Shown here: in pieces, positions 25,088-34,480 of the stretch | Numbering within the stretch: the first letter of the stretch is position 1 | Layout of the letters: each line of letters opens with the position of its first letter | Source of the DNA: Sneathia vaginalis | GTDB taxonomy: Bacteria; Fusobacteriota; Fusobacteriia; Fusobacteriales; Leptotrichiaceae | Reading direction: 5' to 3' | NCBI RefSeq assembly: GCF_000973085.1 | Contig: NZ_CP011280.1 | Coordinates: 1,045,287-1,109,286 of the forward strand | DNA: 64,000 nt | Notes under the pieces: model-generated | What the model was told of the DNA's origin: nothing | The model's input: the letters and a program-made list of their open reading frames with translations, nothing else | Database searches by the model: none | Position numbers and translations under genes: made by a program

Positions 25088-27309
25088 TATTTACTCTTCT
25101 TTTTTAAGTTTTTAATGTTTTTACAATCTGGATATCCACTACAAGCTAGAAACTTTCCAAATCTTCCTTTCTTTATTGTAAATGGTTTTCCACATTTTTC
25201 ACATTTACCTGCTTGTTTTATTAACTTTTCATTTTCTTCTTTTTCTTTTAAGATGTATTCGTTAAGTTCTAATACACCTTCATTTTCTTTTATTTCACCC
25301 TTTTTTAGCTTTGCTCTAATAAGGGGTGTAAGTGTAATTCTTTTGTTATCTTCACTAAAGTTTTCACTTTCAAGATAAGGTCCGAATCTTCCTATTTTTA
25401 AATAGAATTTAACACCTTGTTCTGTGTAGTCTGTAAGTTTACCTTGTTTTTCTTTTAATATCTTTTCTACTTTATCCTTAACTGCTACCTTACCACTTTT
25501 TATTTCTTCTTTAGGAACATCTATTCCCTTTAGAGAAATTTTTTCTTCTTCATTAGTTTCACTTATTAAGTATTTACCATATATACCTGTTTTAAGTATC
25601 ATAGGAAGGCCCTTACTGTCCATTACATCACTAACTACTTTAAGACTTTGCATCTTATTTATATCTTCTTCATATTTTATTACATCTTGGTTTATAGTAT
25701 TGTAGTATCTAGATAAAATATCGTGCCATTCTTTATGACCTTCTGCTATTTCATCTAACTCACTTTCCATATTAGCTGTAAACTTAATATCCATGATGTT
25801 TTTAAAATGTTCTTCTAATTCTTCTTTAACGCTATAACCTTGAACAGTTGGTATTAATTTTTTTTCTTCTATTACTACATACTCTCTTGTAATTAATGTG
25901 TCTATTATACTAGCATATGTAGATGGTCTACCTATACCTTCAGATTCAAGTTTCTTTATTATACTAGCTTCTGTAAATCTTGCAGGTGGCTTAGTTACAC
26001 CTTCTTTTGTATTAACTTTTTCTATTTCTAATTTGTCATTTTCATGTATGTCTGGTAAGTCTTCTGTTAAGATATCTTCTTCTGATTTTTGATATTTATA
26101 GTACCCATCAAATGTTATCTTATTTGCTGTCCCTGTAAATTCTAAATTATCTTTTATAGATGTTATTTGCATTTGATCATATTTAACTGCAGCGATTTGT
26201 GATGTAATAAATCGTCTAAATATTAGGCTATATAGCTTGTTTTGATCTTTTGATAAGTATCCACTTATTTTATCTGGTTCAAGCTCTATATATGATGGTC
26301 TAATACCTTCGTGGGCATCTTGTGCATCACTCTTATTCTTTGATATGTATTTACCAACATACTCTTGTCCTAAATTTTTAACAATATATTCTTTTGCTTT
26401 TTCTTGTGCTTCTTTAGAAATTCTTGTAGAATCTGTTCTCATGTATGTTATTAAACCTTTTGTTTGCCCCGCTATATCTAATCCTTCATATAGCTGTTGA
26501 GCTATTCTCATAGTTTTAGATGCTGAAAAACCTAAATATGACGCTGCCAATTGTTGCAACGTACTAGTTTTAAATACTAATGGAGGTCTTTGTGTTTTCT
26601 TTTTAATTTCCACCTTATTAGCAATTAAATACTTATCAAGTTCTAATTTAAAGTCTTCATCAAAAACTTTATCTACTTTTTTACCATCTATTTTTGATAA
26701 TTTTAATTCTACACCATTTTTTAATAAGACACTAAATTCCCTATAATTCTTAGGAACAAAATTTTTAATTTCATCTTCTAAATCACAAATTATCTTAAGT
26801 GCAACAGATTGTACCCTCCCTGCACTTGCATTTCTATTTACTGTCTTCCATAATAGGGGGCTTATCTTGTATCCCACTATTCTGTCTAATAACCGACGTG
26901 TTTGTTGAGCATCAACTAAGTTTAAATCTATTTCTCTAGGTGATTTTATAGCGTGCTTAACGGCTGTTGCTGTTATTTCATTAAATACTATTCTCTTAGT
27001 CTTTTCTGGGAATTTTATATAATTAGATATGTGCCACGCTATAGCTTCTCCTTCTCTATCTAAGTCGGACGCAAGATATACAATGTCTGCATTCTTAGAT
27101 CTAGATTTCAAGTCTTTTAATATCTCACCTTTTCCCTTTATTGTCTTATACTTCGGTATAAATCCATTTTCAATATCTATACCTAATGTTGTTGTTGGTA
27201 AGTCTATTACATGACCGTATGAAGCTTTTACTTCATAATTTTTACCTAATATTTTTTCAATAGTTTTCGCTTTAGACGGTGATTCAACTATTACTAGATA
27301 TTTTTTCAC
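25087..27309 (-). CDS. topA: DNA topoisomerase I
   Basis: A 740-residue type IA topoisomerase that relaxes negative supercoils. The Toprim domain opens KKYLVIVESPSKAKTI and includes DLDREGEAIAWH; the catalytic tyrosine lies in GLITYMRTDSTR. A single C-terminal zinc ribbon is present (CEKCGKPF ... CSGYPDC), fewer than the three of E. coli. The start is GTG 27309, with GGAGG seven bases before; a longer frame upstream contains this ribosome site inside it. It overlaps the end of dprA by 26 bases. Confidence 0.96.
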   Translation of the reverse strand: MKKYLVIVESPSKAKTIEKILGKNYEVKASYGHVIDLPTTTLGIDIENGFIPKYKTIKGKGEILKDLKSRSKNADIVYLASDLDREGEAIAWHISNYIKFPEKTKRIVFNEITATAVKHAIKSPREIDLNLVDAQQTRRLLDRIVGYKISPLLWKTVNRNASAGRVQSVALKIICDLEDEIKNFVPKNYREFSVLLKNGVELKLSKIDGKKVDKVFDEDFKLELDKYLIANKVEIKKKTQRPPLVFKTSTLQQLAASYLGFSASKTMRIAQQLYEGLDIAGQTKGLITYMRTDSTRISKEAQEKAKEYIVKNLGQEYVGKYISKNKSDAQDAHEGIRPSYIELEPDKISGYLSKDQNKLYSLIFRRFITSQIAAVKYDQMQITSIKDNLEFTGTANKITFDGYYKYQKSEEDILTEDLPDIHENDKLEIEKVNTKEGVTKPPARFTEASIIKKLESEGIGRPSTYASIIDTLITREYVVIEEKKLIPTVQGYSVKEELEEHFKNIMDIKFTANMESELDEIAEGHKEWHDILSRYYNTINQDVIKYEEDINKMQSLKVVSDVMDSKGLPMILKTGIYGKYLISETNEEEKISLKGIDVPKEEIKSGKVAVKDKVEKILKEKQGKLTDYTEQGVKFYLKIGRFGPYLESENFSEDNKRITLTPLIRAKLKKGEIKENEGVLELNEYILKEKEENEKLIKQAGKCEKCGKPFTIKKGRFGKFLACSGYPDCKNIKNLKKKSK

Positions 27310-28123
27310 TTTTTTTCCTCCAACCATACTCATAAGCTATGTCATCAGAACTCCTAACAAGTTTTGCAATATTTTTAGCTATTAATTCATTACAACCTTC
27401 AAACGACTTGTTAAATATATCAGCTGGGCTAGTATATATTTCTTTGTTGTACATATTAGCAAATTTTGCAGTTATTAATGAACCTCCACTAATATATGAC
27501 TCTGGTATATACACAAGTCTAGATAAACCTGCTATCAACCGATTTCTAATAACAAAATTGGCTTTTGTTAATTTAGTGTTAGGTTTAAATTCTGATACAA
27601 CAGTACCATTACAAGATATATATTCTTTTAATTTCATATTTTCAATTGGATAACAACTAAATATATCCGTTGGCAATATTGCTATGGTATTCATACCATA
27701 TTCTATTGCACTTTTATGTGCTATAGAATCTATACCTCTTGCCATACCACTAACTATTGTTATATCATAATCAGATAACCCCTTTATTATCTTCTTACAA
27801 GTAAGTTCCCCTAGTTTTGTATTTTTTCTTGTGCCCACTACAGCTACTTTAAGACTCTCATCAAGTCTTTTACCTTTAAGAAACAAAAATGTTGGAAAAT
27901 CCTTTAAATTCCTCAAATATTCAGGATATTCATCATCAAAATACGAGATTACTCTAACATCTTCGTCTATAGTATAACTTTTACAATTTTCTATCTCTCT
28001 TTTCATATCATCACTTAATTTAGAAAAGTTGGATAATAGTAGGTCCATACTACTGTATTTTTTCATAAGTCTACGTATATCACAATTTCTAATGTTTGTA
28101 TTAAGTAAATCAATCCATTTCAT
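27284..28123 (-). CDS. dprA: DNA-processing protein DprA
   Basis: A 279-residue protein with the DprA Rossmann core: VAVVGTRKNT, IVSGMARGIDSIAHKSAIE, TIAILPTDIFSCYPIEN and the ARFxxRNRLIAGLS-like NFVIRNRLIAGLSRLVYI. It loads RecA on incoming single-stranded DNA during natural transformation. The C-terminal winged-helix domain of some homologues is missing or short. Presence is consistent with, but does not prove, competence. Confidence 0.93.
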   Translation of the reverse strand: MKWIDLLNTNIRNCDIRRLMKKYSSMDLLLSNFSKLSDDMKREIENCKSYTIDEDVRVISYFDDEYPEYLRNLKDFPTFLFLKGKRLDESLKVAVVGTRKNTKLGELTCKKIIKGLSDYDITIVSGMARGIDSIAHKSAIEYGMNTIAILPTDIFSCYPIENMKLKEYISCNGTVVSEFKPNTKLTKANFVIRNRLIAGLSRLVYIPESYISGGSLITAKFANMYNKEIYTSPADIFNKSFEGCNELIAKNIAKLVRSSDDIAYEYGWRKKSEKISSNS

Positions 28124-28131
28124 AACTCTCC

Positions 28132-28857
28132 TTAATGTGAGCTTAAAACATTGATGTCTTGTTGTATTCTTCTTGAATTATCATGACTTTGATATGTTCT
28201 TAAGTAAGATAGGGCTTGTTTGTAATTACCCTTACCCTTGTATGCCATCGCTAAACCTAAATATGTCTTAGGGTGACCAGAATCTCTTTTTAATAATTCA
28301 TTGTACAATTGTATTGATTTATCAAATCTTCCTATCATTCTTGCTGCTGTTGCTGCTAAATATACATTTCTTGTACTTCTTGACTTATCACGTAATGCCA
28401 AATTCATGGCACTTTCATAAAGACCTTCTCTAACATACATCATTGCTAATGAGTGTATTGCTTCTGAATTACCTGTTGCAACTACTTGATTTTCATACTT
28501 TTTGTATCTTGCAAAAGTTGCACTATCAAATGTTTTTTCACTTGGTAAACTAGGTAGAGTACCTGTATCTGTTGCTGATAATTCATCATTGTTTTCTGTA
28601 TCAATACTTTCACCAAGATTATTAATCACATTAGTTGCTGCATCTTTAATTTTTTTCTGTACATCATTTAATACTGACTCAATAGCACGTCTATCATCTT
28701 CTGAAGTTACCTTTTTTAGTGCTTCTTTCCCTTTATTTATTGCACTATCATATTTTTTGTTTTGTACATCTTTATCTATATTTTGTAAATCACCAATAAT
28801 ATCAGCAAAAACTAGTGTTGCAATTGAAATATATATTACAACTAATAATCTTTTCAT
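28132..28857 (-). CDS. Secreted tetratricopeptide-repeat protein
   Basis: A 241-residue protein with signal peptide MKRLLVVIYISIATLVFA, a helical middle segment, an acidic/serine linker near 85-110, and a C-terminal TPR array (RYKKYENQVVATGN, IHSLAMMYVREGLYESAMNLAL, NVYLAATAARMIGRFDKSIQLYNELL, TYLGLAMAYKGKGNYKQALSYL). Likely periplasmic scaffold. The ribosome site GGAGG precedes it; 9 bases follow asnS. Confidence 0.75.
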   Translation of the reverse strand: MKRLLVVIYISIATLVFADIIGDLQNIDKDVQNKKYDSAINKGKEALKKVTSEDDRRAIESVLNDVQKKIKDAATNVINNLGESIDTENNDELSATDTGTLPSLPSEKTFDSATFARYKKYENQVVATGNSEAIHSLAMMYVREGLYESAMNLALRDKSRSTRNVYLAATAARMIGRFDKSIQLYNELLKRDSGHPKTYLGLAMAYKGKGNYKQALSYLRTYQSHDNSRRIQQDINVLSSH

Positions 28858-28865
28858 ATTCCCTC

Positions 28866-30233
28866 CTAATATTCAAGAGATTTGTTTGTTCTTGGGAATG
28901 GTAATACATCTCTAATATTTTCTACTCCTGTAACATACATTAACATTCTTTCAAATCCTAATCCAAATCCAGAATGTGGAACAGAACCATATTTTCTTAA
29001 GTCTAAATACCATTCATAATTATCTATGTTTAAGCCTTTTTCTTTCATTATTTTAACTAATTTATCATAATCTTCTTCTCTTTGGCTTCCACCTACTATT
29101 TCACCTATACCTGGTGCTAGAAGATCAACTGCTCTTACTGTTTTAGCATCTTCATTTAATTTCATATAAAATGCCTTAATGTCTTTAGGATAATCTGTTA
29201 CAAATACTGGACGTTTAAATATTTGTTCTGCAAGGTATCTTTCATGTTCTGTCCCTAAATCCATACCCCAAACTACTTTTTCTTCAAATGTATGTTTTGA
29301 AGCTATTAATTTTTCTATAGCTTCTGTGTATGTAACTCTTGCAAAACCATTTTCTAGTATATTATTTAATCTATCTAATAGTCCTTTATGAACAAAGGTA
29401 TTGAAAAATTCCATTTCATCTTTTGCATTTTCCAAAACATACCCTATTATATACTTCATCATATCTTCAATTACTTCTAGTAAAACATTTAAATCTGCAA
29501 ATGCTATTTCAGGTTCTACCATCCAGAATTCTGCAGCATGTTTTTTAGTATTTGATTCTTCAGCTCTAAATGTTGGACCAAATGTATATGTATTTTTGAA
29601 TGCACTAGCAAATGCTTCAACATGTAATTGACCTGTAACTGTTAAGTATGCGGGCTTACCAAAGAAATCATCTTTGTAATCTAATTTTTTTAAATTTTCT
29701 AAATCTAATGTTGTAACTTGGAACATTTCTCCAGCACCTTCAGCATCTGTACCTGTTATTAGAGGTGTTTGGACATATACAAAGCCTCTTTCTTGGAAAA
29801 ATTTATGGATTGCATATGAAAGTAATGATCTTACTTTGAATACTGCGTTAAATGTGTTTGTTCTTGGACGTAGATGAGCTATAGTACGTAAAAACTCAAC
29901 ACTATGTCTCTTATTTTGCAATGGATAATTTTCATCACATGCATTATATACACTAATATTACTTGCTGATATTTCATAAGCTTGACCTTTACCTATAGAT
30001 TTAACAACCTTACCAGTAACTTTTATTGATGAGTAAATGTTTAATTTAGCTATTTCATCAAAATTACTTATGTTTTCATCATAAACTACTTGTATTCCTT
30101 TAAATGAAGTCCCGTCATTAAATTCAATAAATCCAAAGTTCTTTTGATCACGATTCTTCTTTATCCATCCTGATAATGTAACTTCCTTATCTAAATATTT
30201 ATCTATATCTTTTAACAATATTCTTAACTCCAT
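28866..30233 (-). CDS. asnS: Asparaginyl-tRNA synthetase
   Basis: A 455-residue class IIb synthetase. N-terminal OB-fold ([33 protein letters not shown]), class II motif 2 ([21 protein letters not shown]), motif 3 [15 protein letters not shown]. The Asn-specific features (rather than Asp) include the short N-terminal domain and [10 protein letters not shown] ending. ATG 30233 is chosen over the upstream TTG because GGAG is spaced correctly for it. Confidence 0.96.
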   Translation of the reverse strand: MELRILLKDIDKYLDKEVTLSGWIKKNRDQKNFGFIEFNDGTSFKGIQVVYDENISNFDEIAKLNIYSSIKVTGKVVKSIGKGQAYEISASNISVYNACDENYPLQNKRHSVEFLRTIAHLRPRTNTFNAVFKVRSLLSYAIHKFFQERGFVYVQTPLITGTDAEGAGEMFQVTTLDLENLKKLDYKDDFFGKPAYLTVTGQLHVEAFASAFKNTYTFGPTFRAEESNTKKHAAEFWMVEPEIAFADLNVLLEVIEDMMKYIIGYVLENAKDEMEFFNTFVHKGLLDRLNNILENGFARVTYTEAIEKLIASKHTFEEKVVWGMDLGTEHERYLAEQIFKRPVFVTDYPKDIKAFYMKLNEDAKTVRAVDLLAPGIGEIVGGSQREEDYDKLVKIMKEKGLNIDNYEWYLDLRKYGSVPHSGFGLGFERMLMYVTGVENIRDVLPFPRTNKSLEY

Positions 30234-30295
30234 AATCAATCTCCTTCTTATTCTTTATAGGGAATTATACCATTTTTTAGTATAAAAAAACAAGG

Positions 30296-30325
30296 TAAAA
30301 GAAAATAGCTAGTGAATCTAGCTAT
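30296..30325 (-). terminator. Terminator of the AlbA_2-domain gene
   Basis: Stem ATAGCTAG/CTAGCTAT (30305-30325) overlapping the stop codon, followed on the minus strand by TTTTCTTTT. Confidence 0.75.
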
Positions 30326-31743
30326 AAATTTAGTGTATAGTATTGCGTCTTATCTCTAGTTGATGACCCATGCCATAAAAGTATTTTTTTATCTTCTAAT
30401 TTCTTTAAAAGTTTATAACAATATGAAGTACTTTTATCTATTATTCCTGTAGATATTTTAGTATTTACATGAGCCCCTGTATTGAACATATATTGTAAAA
30501 TTCTTTTTTCGTCTTCTGTTAAACTACTAAAATTATTTTTCATTACACCTGATTGCCTATTTGCAATATTATTTTCTAAAGTTAATATTACGTTATATCC
30601 TATTTCGCTATATTTAGGTTTATTTAAAAACATATCATACATCTCACTATATATTCTTCTTACACCTTCATTCATTTCCTTAACATACCCAAATTCTGTT
30701 AATATCCTAGCTATCTTAGGATTTCTTGAATATCTTTGATTTAATATATTTTCTACTGTTACTATATTAGGTAGTAATCCTGGACTCATTATTTCTAATC
30801 TATCTTCAAATATGATGACTTTAATGTAATCGCCTCTTATAGAGTAATTTCTATGAACTAGTGAATTAACTATACCTTCAATCCAAGCAAATTCTGGATA
30901 CTCTGGTACAGTCTTAAACATTCCATCATCATCTAGATACTGAAAATCTCTTAATAATGTACCTACAAACTCTTTAGATTTTTCTATAGTATCCAATATT
31001 GAACCATAAAATGTTTTTTCCTTTATTATATTTATACTTTTACCAAATAAGGCCTTAACTCCATTATACTTCACTACCTTTAACTTGGCTTGTGGTAAAA
31101 ATCTTGTAGGATCATTACCAAAAAGCAGGATACAAGCATTAGTTAATTTGCCATTTTTCATTAAATTTCTAGCTTTTAACAAATCGTATGTAGATATATT
31201 CTCTACTTCCATTTTCTGCTTATACTTTTTTATTAAGCCCTCATCCAAATCTTCTAAAGTTGCATCTTCTACTATTTCATCTTCAAAATATCTTTGACCT
31301 CTATCGTATTGTAGCTGTATTATTTGTTCAGAATTCAATTTTACTGTTTTATCAAATTGTCTTAAATAAACATTATTATCATTACATTTAATAACTCTAT
31401 TATTAGAAATTGGTACATTTATGATTAAAATCTCATCATCTTGTCCCTTAGAATTTTTAACCTCAACTCTATCAAACATAGGTAAAATAGGTGTTTCTTT
31501 TAATTCAGTAATTGATATATTAATATATTCTTCAATATTATGACTACCATCAGATTTGAATCCTGTTATTTCTCCATCATCCTCTATTCCAATAACTAAT
31601 TCACCACCTTCAGCATTAGAAAATGCTACTAAATGTCTTAAAATATCAATTGGTCTTATTTTAGCACTTTTCCTTTCAAAATATTGACCTTCCTTAGAAT
31701 TAACATAATATGAAATTGATTTTATATTTATTTTTTCACACAT
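30322..31743 (-). CDS. AlbA_2 / Schlafen-like domain, ATP-binding regulator-type protein
   Basis: A 473-residue protein. The N-terminal AlbA_2 domain is clear: EGQYFERKSAKIRPIDILRHLVAFSNAEGGELVIGIEDDGEITGF. Then come a helical region, an HATPase_c_4-like ATP-binding part (PEFAWIEGIVNSLVHRNYSIRGDYIKVIIFEDRLEIMSPGLLP) and a C-terminal winged helix (ILQYMFNTGAHVNTKISTGIIDKSTSYCYKLLKKLEDKKIL). Proteins with this layout are annotated as transcriptional regulators or defence-associated; the target is unknown. Downstream of a -10 TATAAT at 31777-31772; the 89-bp repeat array lies just upstream. Confidence 0.8.
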   Translation of the reverse strand: MCEKINIKSISYYVNSKEGQYFERKSAKIRPIDILRHLVAFSNAEGGELVIGIEDDGEITGFKSDGSHNIEEYINISITELKETPILPMFDRVEVKNSKGQDDEILIINVPISNNRVIKCNDNNVYLRQFDKTVKLNSEQIIQLQYDRGQRYFEDEIVEDATLEDLDEGLIKKYKQKMEVENISTYDLLKARNLMKNGKLTNACILLFGNDPTRFLPQAKLKVVKYNGVKALFGKSINIIKEKTFYGSILDTIEKSKEFVGTLLRDFQYLDDDGMFKTVPEYPEFAWIEGIVNSLVHRNYSIRGDYIKVIIFEDRLEIMSPGLLPNIVTVENILNQRYSRNPKIARILTEFGYVKEMNEGVRRIYSEMYDMFLNKPKYSEIGYNVILTLENNIANRQSGVMKNNFSSLTEDEKRILQYMFNTGAHVNTKISTGIIDKSTSYCYKLLKKLEDKKILLWHGSSTRDKTQYYTLNL

Positions 31744-31909
31744 AAGACTACACCTATCCTCATTTTTTTATATTATATCATATTAAAATTCCTTTTATCT
31801 ACTATTTTCTTAGTTTTCTTAACACCCCTTACAACACTAGTATTTACTAGGTATATAGCTATTGCCATCCTATCTCATTCGTTTTCTTAACACTTATCAT
31901 ACTTTTCTT

Positions 31910-32628
31910 AACACCACTTATAACACTAGTATTTACTGAGTTTACTTCATTTCATTTAACTTCTTAACCTAACTTCTTCGTTTTCTCTTAATTTTCTTTG
32001 TTTTTGTTCTATACCTCATATTTACTAGATTTACTTCATTTTATACAACTTCTTAACCTAACTTCTTCGTTTTTTCTTCGTTTTTGTTCTATACCTCATA
32101 TTTACTAGCTTTGTTCCATTTTATACAACTTCTTAACACAACTTCTTCGTTTTTTCTTCATTTTCTTCGTTTCTGCTCTATACCTCATATTTACTGGCTT
32201 TACTTCATTTTATCCAACTTCTTAACATAACTTCTTCGTTTTTTCTTCATTTTCTTCGTTTTTGTTCTATGCTTAATATTTACTAGCTTTACTTCATTTT
32301 ATCCAACTTTTTAACACAACTTCTTCGTTTTTTCTTCATTTTCTTCGTTTTTGTTCTATACCTCATATTTACTAGCTTTGTTCCATTTTATACAACTTCT
32401 TAACACAACTTCTTCGTTTTTTCTTCATTTTCTTCGTTTTTGTTCTATACCTCATATTTACTAGCTTTATTTCATTTTATCCAACTTCTTAACCTAACTT
32501 CTTCGTTTTTTCTTCATTTTCTTCGTTTCTGTTCTATACCTAATATTTACTAGCTTTATTCCATTTTATTCAACTTCTTAACGTAACTTCTTCGTTTTTT
32601 CTTCATTTTCTTCGTTTTTTCTTACCAT
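31910..32628. repeat. Noncoding 89-bp tandem repeat array (about eight copies)
   Basis: The block ACTTCTTAAC..AACTTCTTCGTTTT recurs with TTCTTAAC starts at 31961, 32050, 32130, 32219, 32308, 32397, 32486 and 32575: spacing 89 bp except one 80-bp unit that lost 9 bases. Degenerate copies extend back to about 31800. Each unit has a polypyrimidine part (CTTCGTTTTTTCTTCATTTTCTTCG) and a variable A/T part (CTATACCTCATATTTACTAG). 89 is not divisible by three and stops occur in all frames, so it is noncoding. It fills the gap between gltX and the AlbA_2 gene. It contains no spacers and no hairpin common to every unit. Confidence 0.9.
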
Positions 32629-32652
32629 AAAAAAAAATGCCCTAAGGCATTT
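32629..32652 (-). terminator. Terminator of gltX
   Basis: Stem AAATGCC/GGCATTT (32635-32651) followed by a T run on the minus strand (A run 32629-32637 on +). Located right at the stop codon. Confidence 0.88.
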
Positions 32653-32654
32653 TC

Positions 32655-34133
32655 TTAAAATTGATTTATTCTATCTAAACATCTCTTCTTACCTATTACT
32701 GCAATTACTGTGTATAAGTCTGCTCCTCTTGACTTACCTGTTAATACAGCACGAAGTGGCATTAACACTGCTGATGGACCTTCATTTAGTTCATCTTGTA
32801 ATTCTTGTAATATATTCTTAGCTTCTTCTTCACTAATTTCTTCATCATGTTTTTCTAATTTTTGTTTAAATAGTTCTATAGCTTTTTTACCTACTTCACT
32901 ATTTAATGCATCTAATATTCTAGTAACTGATTTTCTTTCTTTTTTGTTCATACCTTCCTTTATTTCAGGTAAAGTATATTTATCTTCAAAGTATATATCA
33001 CTGTTTTGTGCTAGTTCTTTTAGTGTATGTGAACCTTCACGTATTATTTCAACTATTCTTTCATATTTTTCATTAGATATTGTTGATAGATCGTATAGTT
33101 CTTCATAGAAAGGACGAGCTAATTCTGCTAATTCTTTAACTGGTTTTAGTCTCATATGTTGGTTATTAACCCAAGCTAATTTAACTAAATCAAATACTGG
33201 ACCCCCTAATGAGATTCTATCAAATGTAAACTCTTTAACCATTTCATCTAGAGTGAAGATTTCCTTTTCACCTTCCATGCTCCATCCCATTAATGCTAAG
33301 AAGTTTAACATTCCTTCTTTTAAATATCCTTCTTGTCTATAGTAATTTAATGACACTGGATTTTTTCTCTTTGAGATCTTAGTTTTATCTGCATTTCTAA
33401 GAAGAGGCATATGATACCAATTAGGTTCTTGCCATCCAAATGCTTTATACAATTGTACGTGCTTAGGTGTTGAAGCTATCCATTCTTCTGCACGTATTAC
33501 ATCAGTTATTCCCATCAAGTGATCATCTACAATATTTGCTAAGTGATATGTAGGGAATCCATCTGATTTTAATAGTACTTGATCATCAATACCACTATTA
33601 TCAAATGCAATATCTCCTCTTAATTTATCTTTTACTATTGTTTGACCATCATATGGCATCTTTAATCTTATTGTATACGGTGTATTTTTCTTTTTTAAGT
33701 CTTCTACTTCTTCTTTTGTTAATTTTCTACAATGTCCATCATACCCTGGTGCTTGATGCATTGCTTCTTGTCTTTCTCTTAAAGCTTTTAATCTTTCTTG
33801 AGTACAAAAACAGTAATATGCTTCTCCTTTTTCAACTAATTGTTCAGCATATTTAGCATACATTCCCATTCTTTCAGATTGTCTATATGGACCACAAGGC
33901 CCTCCTACATCTGGACCTTCCTCATAATTTAGACCTAACCATTTCATTGCATCAAATATTTGTTGTTCAGATGTTTCTGAATATCTTGTTCTATCTGTGT
34001 CTTCTATACGGAGTATGAATTTACCTCCGTTGTGTTTTGCAAATGCGTAATTGAATAATCCAATATACGCTGTACCTACATGTGGATCTCCTGTTGGTGA
34101 GGGAGCTATTCTTACTTTAACTTTTCTATCCAT
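32655..34133 (-). CDS. gltX: Glutamyl-tRNA synthetase
   Basis: A 492-residue class Ic synthetase: [20 protein letters not shown] (HIGH-like) at the N terminus and [10 protein letters not shown] (KMSKS-like). Start ATG 34133 is preferred; an upstream ATG at 34157 has no ribosome site, whereas GGAG precedes 34133 at an 11-base distance. Aminoacylates tRNA-Glu, possibly tRNA-Gln as well if the organism uses GatCAB; that is not seen here. Confidence 0.96.
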   Translation of the reverse strand: MDRKVKVRIAPSPTGDPHVGTAYIGLFNYAFAKHNGGKFILRIEDTDRTRYSETSEQQIFDAMKWLGLNYEEGPDVGGPCGPYRQSERMGMYAKYAEQLVEKGEAYYCFCTQERLKALRERQEAMHQAPGYDGHCRKLTKEEVEDLKKKNTPYTIRLKMPYDGQTIVKDKLRGDIAFDNSGIDDQVLLKSDGFPTYHLANIVDDHLMGITDVIRAEEWIASTPKHVQLYKAFGWQEPNWYHMPLLRNADKTKISKRKNPVSLNYYRQEGYLKEGMLNFLALMGWSMEGEKEIFTLDEMVKEFTFDRISLGGPVFDLVKLAWVNNQHMRLKPVKELAELARPFYEELYDLSTISNEKYERIVEIIREGSHTLKELAQNSDIYFEDKYTLPEIKEGMNKKERKSVTRILDALNSEVGKKAIELFKQKLEKHDEEISEEEAKNILQELQDELNEGPSAVLMPLRAVLTGKSRGADLYTVIAVIGKKRCLDRINQF

Positions 34134-34166
34134 TAAATTAGGTTCTCCTTTTTTCATATATGTTTT

Positions 34167-34195
34167 ATGATATCATTAATATTTTTACTTGTCAA
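34167..34195 (-). promoter_or_regulatory. Promoter of gltX
   Basis: Minus strand -35 TTGACA (34195-34190), 17-bp spacer, -10 TATCAT (34172-34167). Confidence 0.8.
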
Positions 34196-34207
34196 TTTAT
34201 GCTTCTT

Positions 34208-34422
34208 TCACACAAAAACTGTATAATCCCATTTTGGATAATTATCATTAACTTTTTGGTATCCACCAAATTCTCTATTTCTAGTTTCTTCTGTTTCTAA
34301 TAAATATGAGACTTGATAATATTCTTTCAATATTTTTTTCATTTGTGCCTACAACATCTTTTTTATCTTTTAGTAAAGGGCTTTATTTTATCAATATATT
34401 CTTTTCTTTCAACAAAATCCAT
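34208..34422 (-). pseudogene. Relic of an AAA-family ATPase (DUF4143-type) gene
   Basis: Behind a good ribosome site (GAGGTGATGCT) a frame encodes MDFVERKEYIDKIKPFTKR, then stops at 34363. This resembles the N-terminus of AAA ATPases with the DUF4143 domain. Further on, shifted frames give SEKNIERI-like pieces and finally NREFGGYQKVNDNYPKWDY, which resembles the C-terminal end of the same family (REFG.Y..I.DNYPK). The Walker region and most of the gene are missing. An inverted repeat AAAATCCATAG/CTATGGATTTT encloses the start region. Confidence 0.65.
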
Positions 34423-34480
34423 AGCATCACCTCATGTAGATTATACTATGGATTTTTCTGTATTTTAATATTTTTGTAGA

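Noticed and set aside
31910-32628. Possible CRISPR array in the repeat region
   Set aside because: Units are 89 bp head to tail with no unique spacers between them, no cas genes nearby, and point differences spread along the whole unit.
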